From contig NZ_PEEX01000001.1 in NCBI RefSeq assembly GCF_002754245.1, positions 1,654,001 to 1,718,000 on the forward strand: a DNA stretch of 64,000 bases, read 5' to 3'. The translations under genes were made by a program, and so were the position numbers. The notes under the pieces are model-generated. The model was given only the letters and a program-made list of their open reading frames with translations, ran no database searches and was not told the DNA's origin. Origin of the DNA: Chryseobacterium sp. 52. Its GTDB lineage: Bacteria; Bacteroidota; Bacteroidia; Flavobacteriales; Weeksellaceae. Below, in pieces: positions 15,058 through 23,810 of this stretch. The stretch's first letter is position 1, and each line of letters starts with the position of its first letter.

Positions 15058-16752
15058 ATGAATACAGAAATTTTAGGCGTAATTGCCATGTTTGTGATCA
15101 CATTAGTCATTGGAATATTTCTCGGAAAATATATTGCTAATGTGTACGGGTACAAAAAAACCTTTTTAGATCCGGTTTTTGAACCTGTTGAAAAATTAAT
15201 TTATAAAATATCGGGGATTAATCCGATGCGTCAGATGAACTGGAAACAGAATATGTATGCCATGCTGACCATCAACCTGGTTTGGTTTATTATTGGATTT
15301 CTTCTCCTCATGAACCAGTCGTGGCTTCCCTTAAATCCGGATGGAAACCCTAATATGTCACCGGATCTTGCTTTTAATACAGCAATTTCTTTTTTGGTAA
15401 ACTGTAATCTCCAGCATTATTCGGGAGAAACGGGTGTAAGTTATTTAAGTCAGCTATACCTCATGTTTCTGCAGTTTGTAACCGCAGCAACCGGAATGGC
15501 AGCAATGGCTGTTCTTTTTAAAGCTTTTAAAGAAAAAACAACCACCGAATTAGGGAATTTCTATGATTTCTTTACTAAATCTGTGGTCAGAATACTAGTT
15601 CCGATCAGCATCCTTGTTGCCCTGATCCTTTCTGCAAACGGAAGTCCAATGACTTTTGAAGGGAAAGATCATATCACGACATTAGAAGGTCAGAAAGCAG
15701 ATGTTTCCAGAGGCCCTGTACCGGCTTTTGTAGCCATTAAGCATTTGGGAACTAATGGTGGAGGGTTCTTCGGAGCCAACTCGGCACACCCGCTTGAAAA
15801 CCCGAACTATATCACCAATATGACTGAAATGGTTACTCAGATGATCATTCCGTTTGCTTTGGTTTTTGCACTGGGATTTTACCTGAAGAAAAGAAAACTG
15901 TCATGGGTAATATTTACCGTAATGACGGTAGGTTTTCTGGCGCTTGCCGTTCCGAATGTCGTGAATGAAACTAATGGAAATCCATTAATTACACAAATGG
16001 GGGCAGACAGCAGCCTTGGCGCAATGGAAGGCAAAGAAATCCGTTTCGGAAGTGCGTCTTCAGGATATTGGAGTATTGCAACAACGGTAATCTCAACAGG
16101 TTCTGTAAATTCGATGCATGACAGTACAATGCCGCTTTCAGGAATGAATGAGTTGCTGGCCATGATGATCAACTGTTTCTATGGAGGTTGCGGAGTAGGA
16201 ATTCTGAATTATTTCATCTTTATTATTCTCGCTGTATTTATTAGCGGACTGATGGTAGGAAGGACACCGGAATTCATGGGTAAGAAAATTGAAGCCAAAG
16301 AAATGAAGATTGCAATGATCGTAGCTTTGTTCCATCCATTCTTAATCCTTGTAGGAACAGCGTTAACAGCTTATCTGCCGGAATTCGGAGCAAAAACATT
16401 GAATAATCCGGGTTTTCATGGATTTAGTGAAATGCTTTATGAATTCACCTCTTCTTCTGCGAACAACGGTTCCGGATTTGAAGGGCTTGGGGATAATACC
16501 CCCTGGTGGAATATCTCAACGGGAATTGTATTGCTGTTGTCAAGATTTATTCCAATCATAGGGCCTATTGCTATTGCTGGTCTATTGGCACAGAAAAAGT
16601 TTATCCCTGAAAGTTCAGGAACCCTGAAAACGGATACGGCTACTTTTGGCTTTATGACGCTGGCCGTGATTCTGCTCATTGCAGCACTGTCTTTCTTCCC
16701 GGCACTCACATTGGGACCTATTGCAGAACAGATTCAATATTTCTCTAAATAA
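15058..16752 (+). CDS. kdpA: Potassium-transporting ATPase subunit A
   Basis: Channel-like K+-selecting subunit of the KdpFABC pump, related to the Trk/Ktr/Kdp superfamily. It has 564 residues, close to the usual ~560, and about ten hydrophobic segments. Selectivity-filter segments are visible, including LVNCNLQHYSGE (about 114-125), GTNGGGFFGANSAHPLENP (about 231-249) and SANNGSGFEG (about 465-474). It is inner-membrane and takes K+ from the periplasm, passing it through a tunnel to KdpB. It is followed not directly by kdpB but by a 135-bp inverted-repeat element containing a small ORF. Confidence 0.98.
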   Translation: MNTEILGVIAMFVITLVIGIFLGKYIANVYGYKKTFLDPVFEPVEKLIYKISGINPMRQMNWKQNMYAMLTINLVWFIIGFLLLMNQSWLPLNPDGNPNMSPDLAFNTAISFLVNCNLQHYSGETGVSYLSQLYLMFLQFVTAATGMAAMAVLFKAFKEKTTTELGNFYDFFTKSVVRILVPISILVALILSANGSPMTFEGKDHITTLEGQKADVSRGPVPAFVAIKHLGTNGGGFFGANSAHPLENPNYITNMTEMVTQMIIPFALVFALGFYLKKRKLSWVIFTVMTVGFLALAVPNVVNETNGNPLITQMGADSSLGAMEGKEIRFGSASSGYWSIATTVISTGSVNSMHDSTMPLSGMNELLAMMINCFYGGCGVGILNYFIFIILAVFISGLMVGRTPEFMGKKIEAKEMKIAMIVALFHPFLILVGTALTAYLPEFGAKTLNNPGFHGFSEMLYEFTSSSANNGSGFEGLGDNTPWWNISTGIVLLLSRFIPIIGPIAIAGLLAQKKFIPESSGTLKTDTATFGFMTLAVILLIAALSFFPALTLGPIAEQIQYFSK

Positions 16753-16764
16753 ATACTAAAATTA

Positions 16765-16899
16765 AAATCAATAGTCAACCATTAAGGAGGATTATAATGT
16801 CAGGGAACCAGTCTAAAAACTCATCGAAACATTCACCTGAATATATTATCCATTTCCACTCCCTGACGTTTTTTCTTTCTTAATGGTTGCCATTGATTT
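16765..16899 (+). repeat. Inverted-repeat element between kdpA and kdpB
   Basis: The left arm, 16765-16786, is AAATCAAT, AGT, CAACCATTAAG. The right arm, 16879-16899, is CTTAATGGTTG, CC, ATTGATTT. The outer 8 bp and inner 11 bp pair perfectly around a 3/2-nt internal loop. Nested inside is a 7-bp inverted repeat, TCAGGGA (16800-16806) / TCCCTGA (16860-16866), followed by a T-rich stretch. As RNA this would fold into a long stem that buries the ATG at 16883. It encloses a 28-codon ORF preceded by AGGAGG. No target-site duplication is seen at its ends. Confidence 0.75.
16797..16883 (+). CDS. Possible 28-aa leader ORF between kdpA and kdpB
   Basis: ATG at 16797, preceded 8 bp upstream by AGGAGG (16785-16790), an unusually strong Shine-Dalgarno match for Bacteroidota. 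It ends in TAA at 16881-16883, which overlaps an in-frame kdpB-frame ATG as TAATG. The product is polar, then ends in a short hydrophobic stretch ([10 protein letters not shown]); it resembles no known subunit. It lies wholly within the inverted-repeat element, so it may be a translated leader that opens the hairpin, or a chance ORF. Confidence rests on the SD site and the TAATG coupling. Confidence 0.4.
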   Translation: MSGNQSKNSSKHSPEYIIHFHSLTFFLS

Positions 16900-16924
16900 A
16901 CAATTATATAACTCTTTCAAAAAA

Positions 16925-18964
16925 ATGAAAAATCAATCACAGACATTGTTTCAAAAAGATTTGGTGAACGAGGCGATCAAACAGTCTTTCGTTAAACTGA
17001 ATCCGAAAATCATGTTTAAAAACCCCGTCATGTTCCTGGTGGAGATCGGAACTGTTGTGATGTTTATCGTAAGTCTTTTCAGTCTTACAGGCGACAAATC
17101 ACAAGGGAGCTTCGCATATAACTTTACCGTATTCATTATATTATTTTTCACCGTTCTGTTTGCGAATTTTGCAGAAGCAATTGCAGAAGCCAGAGGAAAG
17201 GCGCAGGCTGATACCCTTAGAAAGACCCGTGAAGAAACTCCTGCCAAAGTAGTTTTGGAGAACAAACCGGGATTTCAGGTAGAAACGGTTTTAAGAATGT
17301 CCGCAGAAATGAAGCTGGGTGATATTTTCCTCTGCGAAACCGGAGATCAGATCCCGATGGACGGAGAGATCATTGAGGGACTTGCGACTATTGATGAATC
17401 GGCTATCACCGGAGAAAGTGCTCCTGTAATCCGTGAATCAGGAGGTGATAAAAGCTCTGTAACAGGCGGTACAAAAGTTCTTTCGGACAGAATAAAAGTA
17501 AAAGTAACCACCAAACCGGGAGAATCTTTTTTAGATAAAATGATTGCCCTTGTAGAAGGCGCATCAAGACAGAAAACACCTAATGAAATTGCATTAACGA
17601 TACTGTTGGCAGGATTTACCCTGACCTTTATTATTGTCACACTTACTTTAAAACCTTTTGCAGATTATGCGCAGACTCCAATTACCATTGCGGCATTTAT
17701 ATCACTTTTCGTTTGCTTGATTCCCACAACGATTGGAGGTCTGCTTTCTGCAATTGGAATCGCGGGAATGGACAGAGCATTAAGAGCAAATGTGATCACC
17801 AAAAGTGGGAAAGCGGTAGAAACGGCAGGAGATATTGATGTACTGCTACTGGACAAAACAGGAACCATTACCATCGGAAACCGTAAAGCAACACAGTTTC
17901 ATCCTGCAGACGGAATCAGATTGCCGGATTTCATTAAAGCTTCTGCATTAAGTTCTGTGGCGGACGAAACACCGGAAGGGAAATCCATTATTGAATTGAG
18001 TCAGCTGAAATCAGAAGACCTTCTTGTTCCCAATCCTGTTTATATAGATTTTACAGCGGAAACCAGAACTTCAGGAATTGATTTTGAAAACACAAGGATC
18101 AGAAAAGGAGCCTACGACACCATAAAAAAACTGACTGAAAAAGCCGGGAATACCTTCCCGAAGGAAACACAGGATGCCGTAACCAAAATTTCTGAAAACG
18201 GAGGAACTCCTCTTGTTGTAATCGTTGATGAAAAAGTCTGGGGCGTAATCGAGCTTCAGGATATCATCAAAACAGGAATTCAGGAACGTTTCCAGAGGCT
18301 GAGAAAAATGGGCGTAAAAACGGTAATGGTAACCGGAGATAATCCTTTAACTGCCAAATTCATCGCTGAAAAAGCAGGAGTAGATGATTTTATTGCTGAA
18401 GCCAAGCCAGAAGATAAAATGAACTACATCAAAAAAGAACAGCAGGAAGGAAAGCTGGTTGCCATGATGGGAGACGGAACAAATGATGCGCCGGCACTTG
18501 CCCAGGCAGATGTAGGGGTAGCAATGAACAGCGGAACACAGGCTGCCAAAGAAGCCGGAAATATGGTGGATCTTGATAACGATCCCACGAAACTGATCGA
18601 AATCGTAGAGATTGGAAAACAGTTGCTGATGACCAGAGGAACGCTGACAACCTTTAGTATTGCGAATGATGTTGCTAAATATTTTGCCATTATTCCGGCA
18701 TTGTTTATCACATTTATTCCATCACTTCAGAAACTGAATATCATGAATCTTCACAGCCCGGAAACAGCGATATTATCAGCCGTTATTTTCAATGCCGTGA
18801 TTATTCCTTTCCTTATTCCATTGGCGTTAAAAGGAGTTGCCTATAAACCGATTGGTGCCAGTGCATTGTTGAGAAGAAACCTTTTGATCTACGGTTTGGG
18901 CGGTGTTATTGTTCCGTTCATCGGTATCAAAATCATTGATTTATTGATCAGTTTATTCTATTAA
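16925..18964 (+). CDS. kdpB: Potassium-transporting ATPase ATP-binding subunit B
   Basis: P-type ATPase subunit that powers the KdpFABC pump. Visible motifs: actuator loop TGES (about 150-153), phosphorylation site DKTGT with Asp310 (E. coli Asp307), nucleotide-binding [26 protein letters not shown], and hinge [22 protein letters not shown]-terminal transmembrane segments follow. The start at ATG 16925 ([13 protein letters not shown]) gives 679 residues and places the Asp as in E. coli. An in-frame ATG at 16883 would add 14 residues and lies inside the right arm of the inverted-repeat element, coupled to the small ORF by TAATG. KdpC follows after 10 bp. Confidence 0.97.
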   Translation: MKNQSQTLFQKDLVNEAIKQSFVKLNPKIMFKNPVMFLVEIGTVVMFIVSLFSLTGDKSQGSFAYNFTVFIILFFTVLFANFAEAIAEARGKAQADTLRKTREETPAKVVLENKPGFQVETVLRMSAEMKLGDIFLCETGDQIPMDGEIIEGLATIDESAITGESAPVIRESGGDKSSVTGGTKVLSDRIKVKVTTKPGESFLDKMIALVEGASRQKTPNEIALTILLAGFTLTFIIVTLTLKPFADYAQTPITIAAFISLFVCLIPTTIGGLLSAIGIAGMDRALRANVITKSGKAVETAGDIDVLLLDKTGTITIGNRKATQFHPADGIRLPDFIKASALSSVADETPEGKSIIELSQLKSEDLLVPNPVYIDFTAETRTSGIDFENTRIRKGAYDTIKKLTEKAGNTFPKETQDAVTKISENGGTPLVVIVDEKVWGVIELQDIIKTGIQERFQRLRKMGVKTVMVTGDNPLTAKFIAEKAGVDDFIAEAKPEDKMNYIKKEQQEGKLVAMMGDGTNDAPALAQADVGVAMNSGTQAAKEAGNMVDLDNDPTKLIEIVEIGKQLLMTRGTLTTFSIANDVAKYFAIIPALFITFIPSLQKLNIMNLHSPETAILSAVIFNAVIIPFLIPLALKGVAYKPIGASALLRRNLLIYGLGGVIVPFIGIKIIDLLISLFY

Positions 18965-18974
18965 AATTTTAAAA

Positions 18975-19532
18975 ATGAAAAATCATATTGTTACAGCATT
19001 CAGACTGACTTTTGTAATGCTGGCTGTCGTAGGAATTTATCTGCTTATTGTATATGGAGGCTCAAAAGTATTGCCAACAAAAGGAAATGCAGAAATCATC
19101 ACTCAGAACGGACAGAAGTTCTATGCCAATATCGGGCAGGAATTCAAATCTGAAAAATACTTTCACGGACGTCCTTCCTCTGTTAATTATAATGCAGCCG
19201 GAAGCGGTGGAAGCAATAAAGGTCCAAGCAACGAAGAATATCTGGAAATCGTACAGAAAAGAATAGACACTTTAAAAATGAAGCATCCGGGAATGGGCAA
19301 TACAGAAGTCCCTGTAGAACTGGTGACAGCAAGCGGAAGCGGTCTTGACCCTGATATCTCCGAAGAAGGAGCTCTGTATCAGGTAAAGAAAATTGCAGAA
19401 GTAAGAAGTCTTTCCGAAGAAAAAGTGAAAGATTTAGTGAAAAATCAGACAGAGAAACCGTTTTTAGGACTTTTAGGACCTTCAAAAGTCAATGTACTGA
19501 AGCTGAATATCGCTTTAGACCAATTAAAATAA
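18975..19532 (+). CDS. kdpC: Potassium-transporting ATPase subunit C
   Basis: A 185-residue periplasm-facing subunit with one N-terminal membrane helix (about 8-28, FRLTFVMLAVVGIYLLIVYG). The soluble domain carries family motifs: KYFHGRPSSVNYNAAGSGGSNKGPSN (about 56-81), VTASGSGLDPDISEEGALYQVKKIAEVR (about 117-144), and the ending FLGLLGPSKVNVLKLNIALDQ. KdpC stabilises the pump and raises its apparent affinity for ATP or K+. It starts 10 bp after kdpB and is followed 13 bp later by the porin gene, so the operon continues. Confidence 0.97.
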   Translation: MKNHIVTAFRLTFVMLAVVGIYLLIVYGGSKVLPTKGNAEIITQNGQKFYANIGQEFKSEKYFHGRPSSVNYNAAGSGGSNKGPSNEEYLEIVQKRIDTLKMKHPGMGNTEVPVELVTASGSGLDPDISEEGALYQVKKIAEVRSLSEEKVKDLVKNQTEKPFLGLLGPSKVNVLKLNIALDQLK

Positions 19533-19545
19533 TGTAGAAACTACC

Positions 19546-20634
19546 GTGAAAAAATATATCATTACAAGTGCCCTATTATTAGGGATCATTTTCCCGAAAG
19601 CACAGTCTTCAGATTCATTAAAAACAGATTATAAAGTGACTTTTTCTGCTTATGCGGAGCTTTTTTATACCTATGATTTTAATGAACCGTCCAATCATCT
19701 TCGTCAGAATTTTTTATATTCTTACAACAGGCATAATGAACTCAATCTGAATTTAGGATTGGTAAAAGCAAATTATCAGAGTGAAAATCTCCGCGCAAAT
19801 GTGGCTTTAATGGCCGGAACTTATGCCCAGGACAATATGGCTGCCGAACAAAATGCATTACGCTATGTAAACGAAGCTAATATTGGAATCAAAATCTCAA
19901 AAAATAAAAACCTCTGGATCGATGCCGGAATCATGCCTTCCCATATCGGCTGGGAAAGCGCCATTGGAAAAGATAATATCAACCTGACAAGGAGCTTTGC
20001 CGCTGAAAATTCGCCTTATTTTGAAACCGGAGCAAAAATCTCCTATACCTCAGACAGTGGAAAGTGGTTTCTAAGCGGTCTTGTACTGAACGGATGGCAG
20101 AGAATAGCAAAACCGGAAGGAAATCAGAGTGTTTCTTTCGGCCATCAGGTAACGTATAAACCGAATGAAAAAATAACACTGAACAGCAGCTCATTCATAG
20201 GAAATGATCAATCAAAAGAAGAGAAAAGAATGCGCTACTTCCATGATTTGTACGGAAGTTTTCAGTTGACAGATCAGTTTTCTGCTTTGCTGGGTTTTGA
20301 TATCGGAGCCGAACAGAAAATAAAAGGAAGCAGCAGCTACAATATCTGGTATACTCCAAATGTATTGATGAAATATCAGTTTGACAGTAAATGGGCTCTG
20401 GCAGGAAGATTCGAGTATTATAATGATAAAAACGGGGTAATCATCAGTACGAAAACACCTAACGGTTTTCAGACTTTCGGGTATTCCCTGAATGTGGATT
20501 ATGCAATCCTGAAGAACGTCATATTCCGTACGGAAGCGAGAGGTTTCACGTCTAAAGATGCCATTTTTGTTAAAAATGATGAGATGAGGCAGGGGAACTT
20601 CTTTATTACGACAAGTCTGGCGGCCTGGTTTTAG
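19546..20634 (+). CDS. Kdp-associated outer-membrane porin (beta-barrel)
   Basis: A 362-residue protein, start GTG 19546, signal peptide MKKYIITSALLLGIIFPKAQ (cleavage near 20). The rest alternates polar and hydrophobic residues and ends in Phe (SLAAWF), as expected for an outer-membrane beta-barrel. The sequence LWIDAGIMPSHIGWESA and LTRSFAAENSPYFETGAKI resembles the BBP2-type porins (DUF1597) common in Bacteroidota. It lies 13 bp after kdpC on the same strand, so it is probably co-expressed. It could admit K+ across the outer membrane for KdpFABC; that role is inferred from position. Confidence 0.88.
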   Translation: MKKYIITSALLLGIIFPKAQSSDSLKTDYKVTFSAYAELFYTYDFNEPSNHLRQNFLYSYNRHNELNLNLGLVKANYQSENLRANVALMAGTYAQDNMAAEQNALRYVNEANIGIKISKNKNLWIDAGIMPSHIGWESAIGKDNINLTRSFAAENSPYFETGAKISYTSDSGKWFLSGLVLNGWQRIAKPEGNQSVSFGHQVTYKPNEKITLNSSSFIGNDQSKEEKRMRYFHDLYGSFQLTDQFSALLGFDIGAEQKIKGSSSYNIWYTPNVLMKYQFDSKWALAGRFEYYNDKNGVIISTKTPNGFQTFGYSLNVDYAILKNVIFRTEARGFTSKDAIFVKNDEMRQGNFFITTSLAAWF

Positions 20635-20656
20635 AGAGTGAAAAAGAAATGCATTT

Positions 20657-20912
20657 AACCACAAAAGGCATACAAGTTTTGAGCTATTAGAAGTTTAAAT
20701 ACTTTGCATAAAAGGAGTTCATATAAGTTGCGATAAAAACAAGGTTATCGTGATGACAACTATTGAACCTGCGAGAATTCCCCTCCGATGGAGGGGTGGC
20801 AAATCAAAGATTTGACGGGGTGGTTCAAAAGAAAAAATATCCCGGATAATCGTAACTTACTTACATCCTCCAAAATATTAAAAAAGCAAAAACTTCTGTG
20901 CCTTTTGTGGTT
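20657..20912. repeat. 256-bp intergenic element bounded by 24-bp inverted repeats
   Basis: The left end, AACCACAAAAGGCA (20657-20670) continuing to 20680, matches the reverse complement of the right end, 20889-20912 (TGCCTTTTGTGGTT at 20899-20912). About 22 of 24 positions pair. Inside are an AGTTG-CGATAA ... TTATCG ... CAACT nested hairpin (about 20728-20765) and the GC-rich hairpin repeat at 20778-20826. A second copy of the left end, in the opposite orientation, lies at 41945-42003. The element fills the space between the porin gene and kdpD; no gene is seen in it. Confidence 0.7.
20778..20826. repeat. GC-rich REP-like hairpin repeat
   Basis: Contains CCCCTCC GAT GGAGGGG and CAAATC AAA GATTTG hairpins, enclosed by a GAACC...GGTTC pair and a CCCC...GGGG pair. 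It is far richer in G/C than its surroundings. A motif of this kind is, from memory, widespread in Chryseobacterium intergenic regions. It occurs once in this window. Confidence 0.6.
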
Positions 20913-20936
20913 TTAAAATAATAAAATGAAAAATCA

Positions 20937-22046
20937 ATGTCATCAGCAAAACATTTTTTAGAATTGATCCAAAAATCCCGGAAAGGAAAATTCAAAATCT
21001 ATATCGGGATGAGCGCAGGCGTGGGGAAAACATTCCGTATGCTTCAGGAGGCACAGTCTCTTCTGCGTAACGGCATTGATGTAAAGATCGGATATATAGA
21101 AACCCATGACCGGGAAGAAACAGTAGCCCTTACAGACGGAATTCCTGAAATTGCAAGAAGATCCGTTTTTTATAAAGGTAAAAATCTGGAAGAAATGGAC
21201 CTTCAGGCCATTATCAATGAACATCCGGAGGTGGTTCTTGTAGATGAACTGGCGCATACGAATGTAGAAGGTTCAAAAAATAAAAAAAGATGGCAGGATG
21301 TGCTGGAAATCCTTGATAACGGGATCAATGTCATCAGTGCCATGAATATTCAGCATATCGAAAGCCTTAATGAGGAAGTAAAAAATATCACGGGAATAGA
21401 AGTATCCGAACGGGTTCCCGATAAAATTTTGAGTCTTGCCGATGAGGTGGTCAATATAGACCTTACCGCCGATGAACTCTTGACCCGCCTGAAAGAAGGA
21501 AAGATCTACAAAAAAGAAAAGATTCAGACCGCACTTACTCATTTCTTTCAGAGCGGACATATTTTGCAGCTTAGAGAGCTTGCTCTAAAAGAAGTGGCAG
21601 CTCATGTGGAAAGAAAGGTGGAAACTGAGATTAAAACGGAAAATTTTAAACCTATAAAATTTTTGGCCTGTATCAGCAGTAATGAAAAGATCGCGAAGAA
21701 TATCATTCGGAAAACAGCCCGTTTGGCCAGCTATTATAACAGTCCGTGGACGGTTTTATATGTTCAGAGGCCATCAGAAAATCCTGAAAAAATTGCGCTC
21801 GACAAACAGCGGTATTTGATTAATAATTTTAATTTAGCACAGGAATTAGGGGCAAAAGTGGTTCGGGTAAAAGAAAGCAGCGTCCACAAAGGAATTCTGG
21901 AGTATGTGATTGCTCATAATATTACCACGGTCTGCATTGGAAAACCTCATGCAAAGCTATGGCAGAGGCTGTCCGGCTACAGCTGGATTTATACGCTGAT
22001 GAACAGACTGAACGAGAGGCAGACAGATATTATTATTTTATCTTAG
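20937..22046 (+). CDS. kdpD: Truncated KdpD: sensor KdpD domain plus USP domain only
   Basis: A 369-residue cytoplasmic protein. The N-terminal KdpD domain has Walker A GMSAGVGKTFRML (about 23-35) and a Walker B-like VVLVDELAHTN (about 97-107), followed by the universal stress protein domain (about 238-369: KFLACISSNEKIAKNII to GKPHAKLWQRLSGYSW). The transmembrane hairpin, GAF, HisKA and ATPase domains of full KdpD (about 890 residues) are absent. The sequence ends naturally at a TAG. Six bases later a separate histidine kinase gene begins. The pair probably performs the split functions of KdpD. USP domains in KdpD can bind small regulators such as c-di-AMP in some species; nothing here proves it. 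Confidence 0.93.
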   Translation: MSSAKHFLELIQKSRKGKFKIYIGMSAGVGKTFRMLQEAQSLLRNGIDVKIGYIETHDREETVALTDGIPEIARRSVFYKGKNLEEMDLQAIINEHPEVVLVDELAHTNVEGSKNKKRWQDVLEILDNGINVISAMNIQHIESLNEEVKNITGIEVSERVPDKILSLADEVVNIDLTADELLTRLKEGKIYKKEKIQTALTHFFQSGHILQLRELALKEVAAHVERKVETEIKTENFKPIKFLACISSNEKIAKNIIRKTARLASYYNSPWTVLYVQRPSENPEKIALDKQRYLINNFNLAQELGAKVVRVKESSVHKGILEYVIAHNITTVCIGKPHAKLWQRLSGYSWIYTLMNRLNERQTDIIILS

Positions 22047-22051
22047 AAGTA

Positions 22052-23767
22052 ATGAAACTTAAAACAAAACTTACATTAGGCGTAGGTCTTCTATTTTTAC
22101 TGATTGTTCTTATGTCAGTGATCGGATCCGTCTATATCAATAAACTGAAATCCGATACTGAAAAAATCCTGACGGCCAATTACAACAGTCTGGAGTTTTC
22201 CAAAAATATGCTCCTCGCACTGGATAAAATAAGCACTGATAGCGCTGTAGCTGTTGCCGATTTCAAGAAAAATAATCAATTACAGGACAAAAACCTTACT
22301 GAATTTGGTGAAAAAGAAGCTACGCAAAATCTTAACCTCCATTTTAAAAGTTATCTCCAGCATCCCGCTCCGGAAAAAGAAAAACTTATCCGTGAAGATC
22401 TGGCTAAAATCATGTCCCTGAATATGAAAGGCATTGAAAGGAAAAGTGATATTGCCATCATTACTGCTGAAAATGCGACTTTCTGGATTGTAAGTCTGGG
22501 AACTGTATGTTTTCTCATTGCTTTTATCCTCCTCTTCAACCTGCCACAGACCATAGCGGAGCCTATCAATCAGCTGACTTTCAGTATCCGGCAGATCGCT
22601 GCTAAAAACTATAATGAAAGGGTACATTTTAAAGGAAGTGAAGAATTTAACAGTCTTGCAGATTCCTTTAATACCATGGCGGAAAAGCTTCAGGAATATG
22701 AAAGCAGCAGTCTTTCCAGACAGTTGATGGAAAAAAAACGCATCGAAACATTGGTGAATAATATGCACGATGCTGTCATCGGGCTGGATGAAAATCATTT
22801 TATTTATATGATCAATGATGAGGCGCTGAAAATCACCAACCTCCGTAAAGAAGAAATCATCGGAAAGACCGCTCATGAAGTGGCTGTGAATAATGATCTG
22901 ATGCGTGAACTGCTTAAAAATATCGATCATCCGGTAAAAGAACCCATCAAGATTGTCCGTGAAAATAAAGAGAATTATTTTGAACAGGATATTATCCCGA
23001 TCAATATTGTAAAAACGGGTGAAAAGGAAACGAAATATATTGGAAAAGTAATTCTTCTGCGCAATATTACCCCTTTCAAGGAACTTGATTTTGCTAAAAC
23101 CAATTTCATAGCCACCATTTCACACGAACTGAAAACACCGATATCCGCTATAAAAATGGGGGTCCAGCTTCTTGGAAATCAAAAATTCGGAGCACTGAAT
23201 GACCAGCAGCAAGAGCTTCTTAAAAGCATTAATGATGATGGACAGAGACTTTTGAATATCACCGGAGAACTGCTGAACCTTTCACAGGTGGAAACCGGAA
23301 ATATCCGTCTGACTGTGGAGAAATGTTCGCCAAAAGAAATGTTGCAGACGGCTGTAAAAAATGTTGAAAAGCTTTCAGAACAGAAAAATATACTGATCAA
23401 TACCGAATATCTTATAGATGATAGTGATTTTGTGAATGCTGATTTCGACAAAACGGTTTGGGTGATCAATAATTTTCTCACCAATGCTGTGAAACATTCT
23501 TTTCAGGAAGAAAATATTGAGATTGTGGTGGAAAAGCTGGGTTCAATGATTCAGTTCAGTATTACGGATACCGGAAGCGGGATTGATGAGAAGTACCACC
23601 GCCAGATTTTCGACCGTTATTTTCAGGTTCCCGGGGAGCATCAGAATGGGACAGGTCTCGGATTGGCCATCTCCAAAAATTTTATTGAAAAACAGAATGG
23701 CGAAATAGGAGTGAAGAGTTCTCCCAATCAGGGAAGTACTTTTTATTTCAGATTGCCGGTTGCATAA
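22052..23767 (+). CDS. Membrane histidine kinase with HAMP and PAS domains
   Basis: A 571-residue sensor kinase. Order: transmembrane helix 1 (about 7-30), a short periplasmic region (about 31-140), helix 2 (about 148-170), HAMP (about 172-225), PAS (about 233-345), HisKA with His358 in FIATISHELKTPISAIKMG, then HATPase_c. HATPase_c has N box VINNFLTNAVKHS, G1 DTGSGID and G2 GTGLGLAISKNF. ATG 22052 is used because MKLKTKLTLGVGLLF is a normal membrane-anchor start. The longer frame from 21959 would overlap kdpD by 88 bp. Located 6 bp after the KdpD fragment, it is the likely kinase partner of the sigma-54 regulator at 13120, though no direct evidence of pairing is available. Confidence 0.95.
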   Translation: MKLKTKLTLGVGLLFLLIVLMSVIGSVYINKLKSDTEKILTANYNSLEFSKNMLLALDKISTDSAVAVADFKKNNQLQDKNLTEFGEKEATQNLNLHFKSYLQHPAPEKEKLIREDLAKIMSLNMKGIERKSDIAIITAENATFWIVSLGTVCFLIAFILLFNLPQTIAEPINQLTFSIRQIAAKNYNERVHFKGSEEFNSLADSFNTMAEKLQEYESSSLSRQLMEKKRIETLVNNMHDAVIGLDENHFIYMINDEALKITNLRKEEIIGKTAHEVAVNNDLMRELLKNIDHPVKEPIKIVRENKENYFEQDIIPINIVKTGEKETKYIGKVILLRNITPFKELDFAKTNFIATISHELKTPISAIKMGVQLLGNQKFGALNDQQQELLKSINDDGQRLLNITGELLNLSQVETGNIRLTVEKCSPKEMLQTAVKNVEKLSEQKNILINTEYLIDDSDFVNADFDKTVWVINNFLTNAVKHSFQEENIEIVVEKLGSMIQFSITDTGSGIDEKYHRQIFDRYFQVPGEHQNGTGLGLAISKNFIEKQNGEIGVKSSPNQGSTFYFRLPVA

Positions 23768-23788
23768 TATTTAAAGACTAATATTTTA

Positions 23789-23796
23789 TATATTTG
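23789..23796 (+). promoter_or_regulatory. Bacteroidota -7 box of the 23.8-26.8 kb gene group
   Basis: TATATTTG, an exact TAnnTTTG match, 14 bp before the ATG at 23811. The nearest upstream TTG (23760-23762) is a few bases further than the usual -33 spacing. Confidence 0.5.
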
Positions 23797-23810
23797 GACT
23801 TTAAATAACT

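Noticed and set aside
21959..22051. Longer start of the histidine kinase overlapping kdpD
   Set aside because: It would overlap kdpD by 88 bp and add a charged region before the membrane anchor; ATG 22052 is a normal start.
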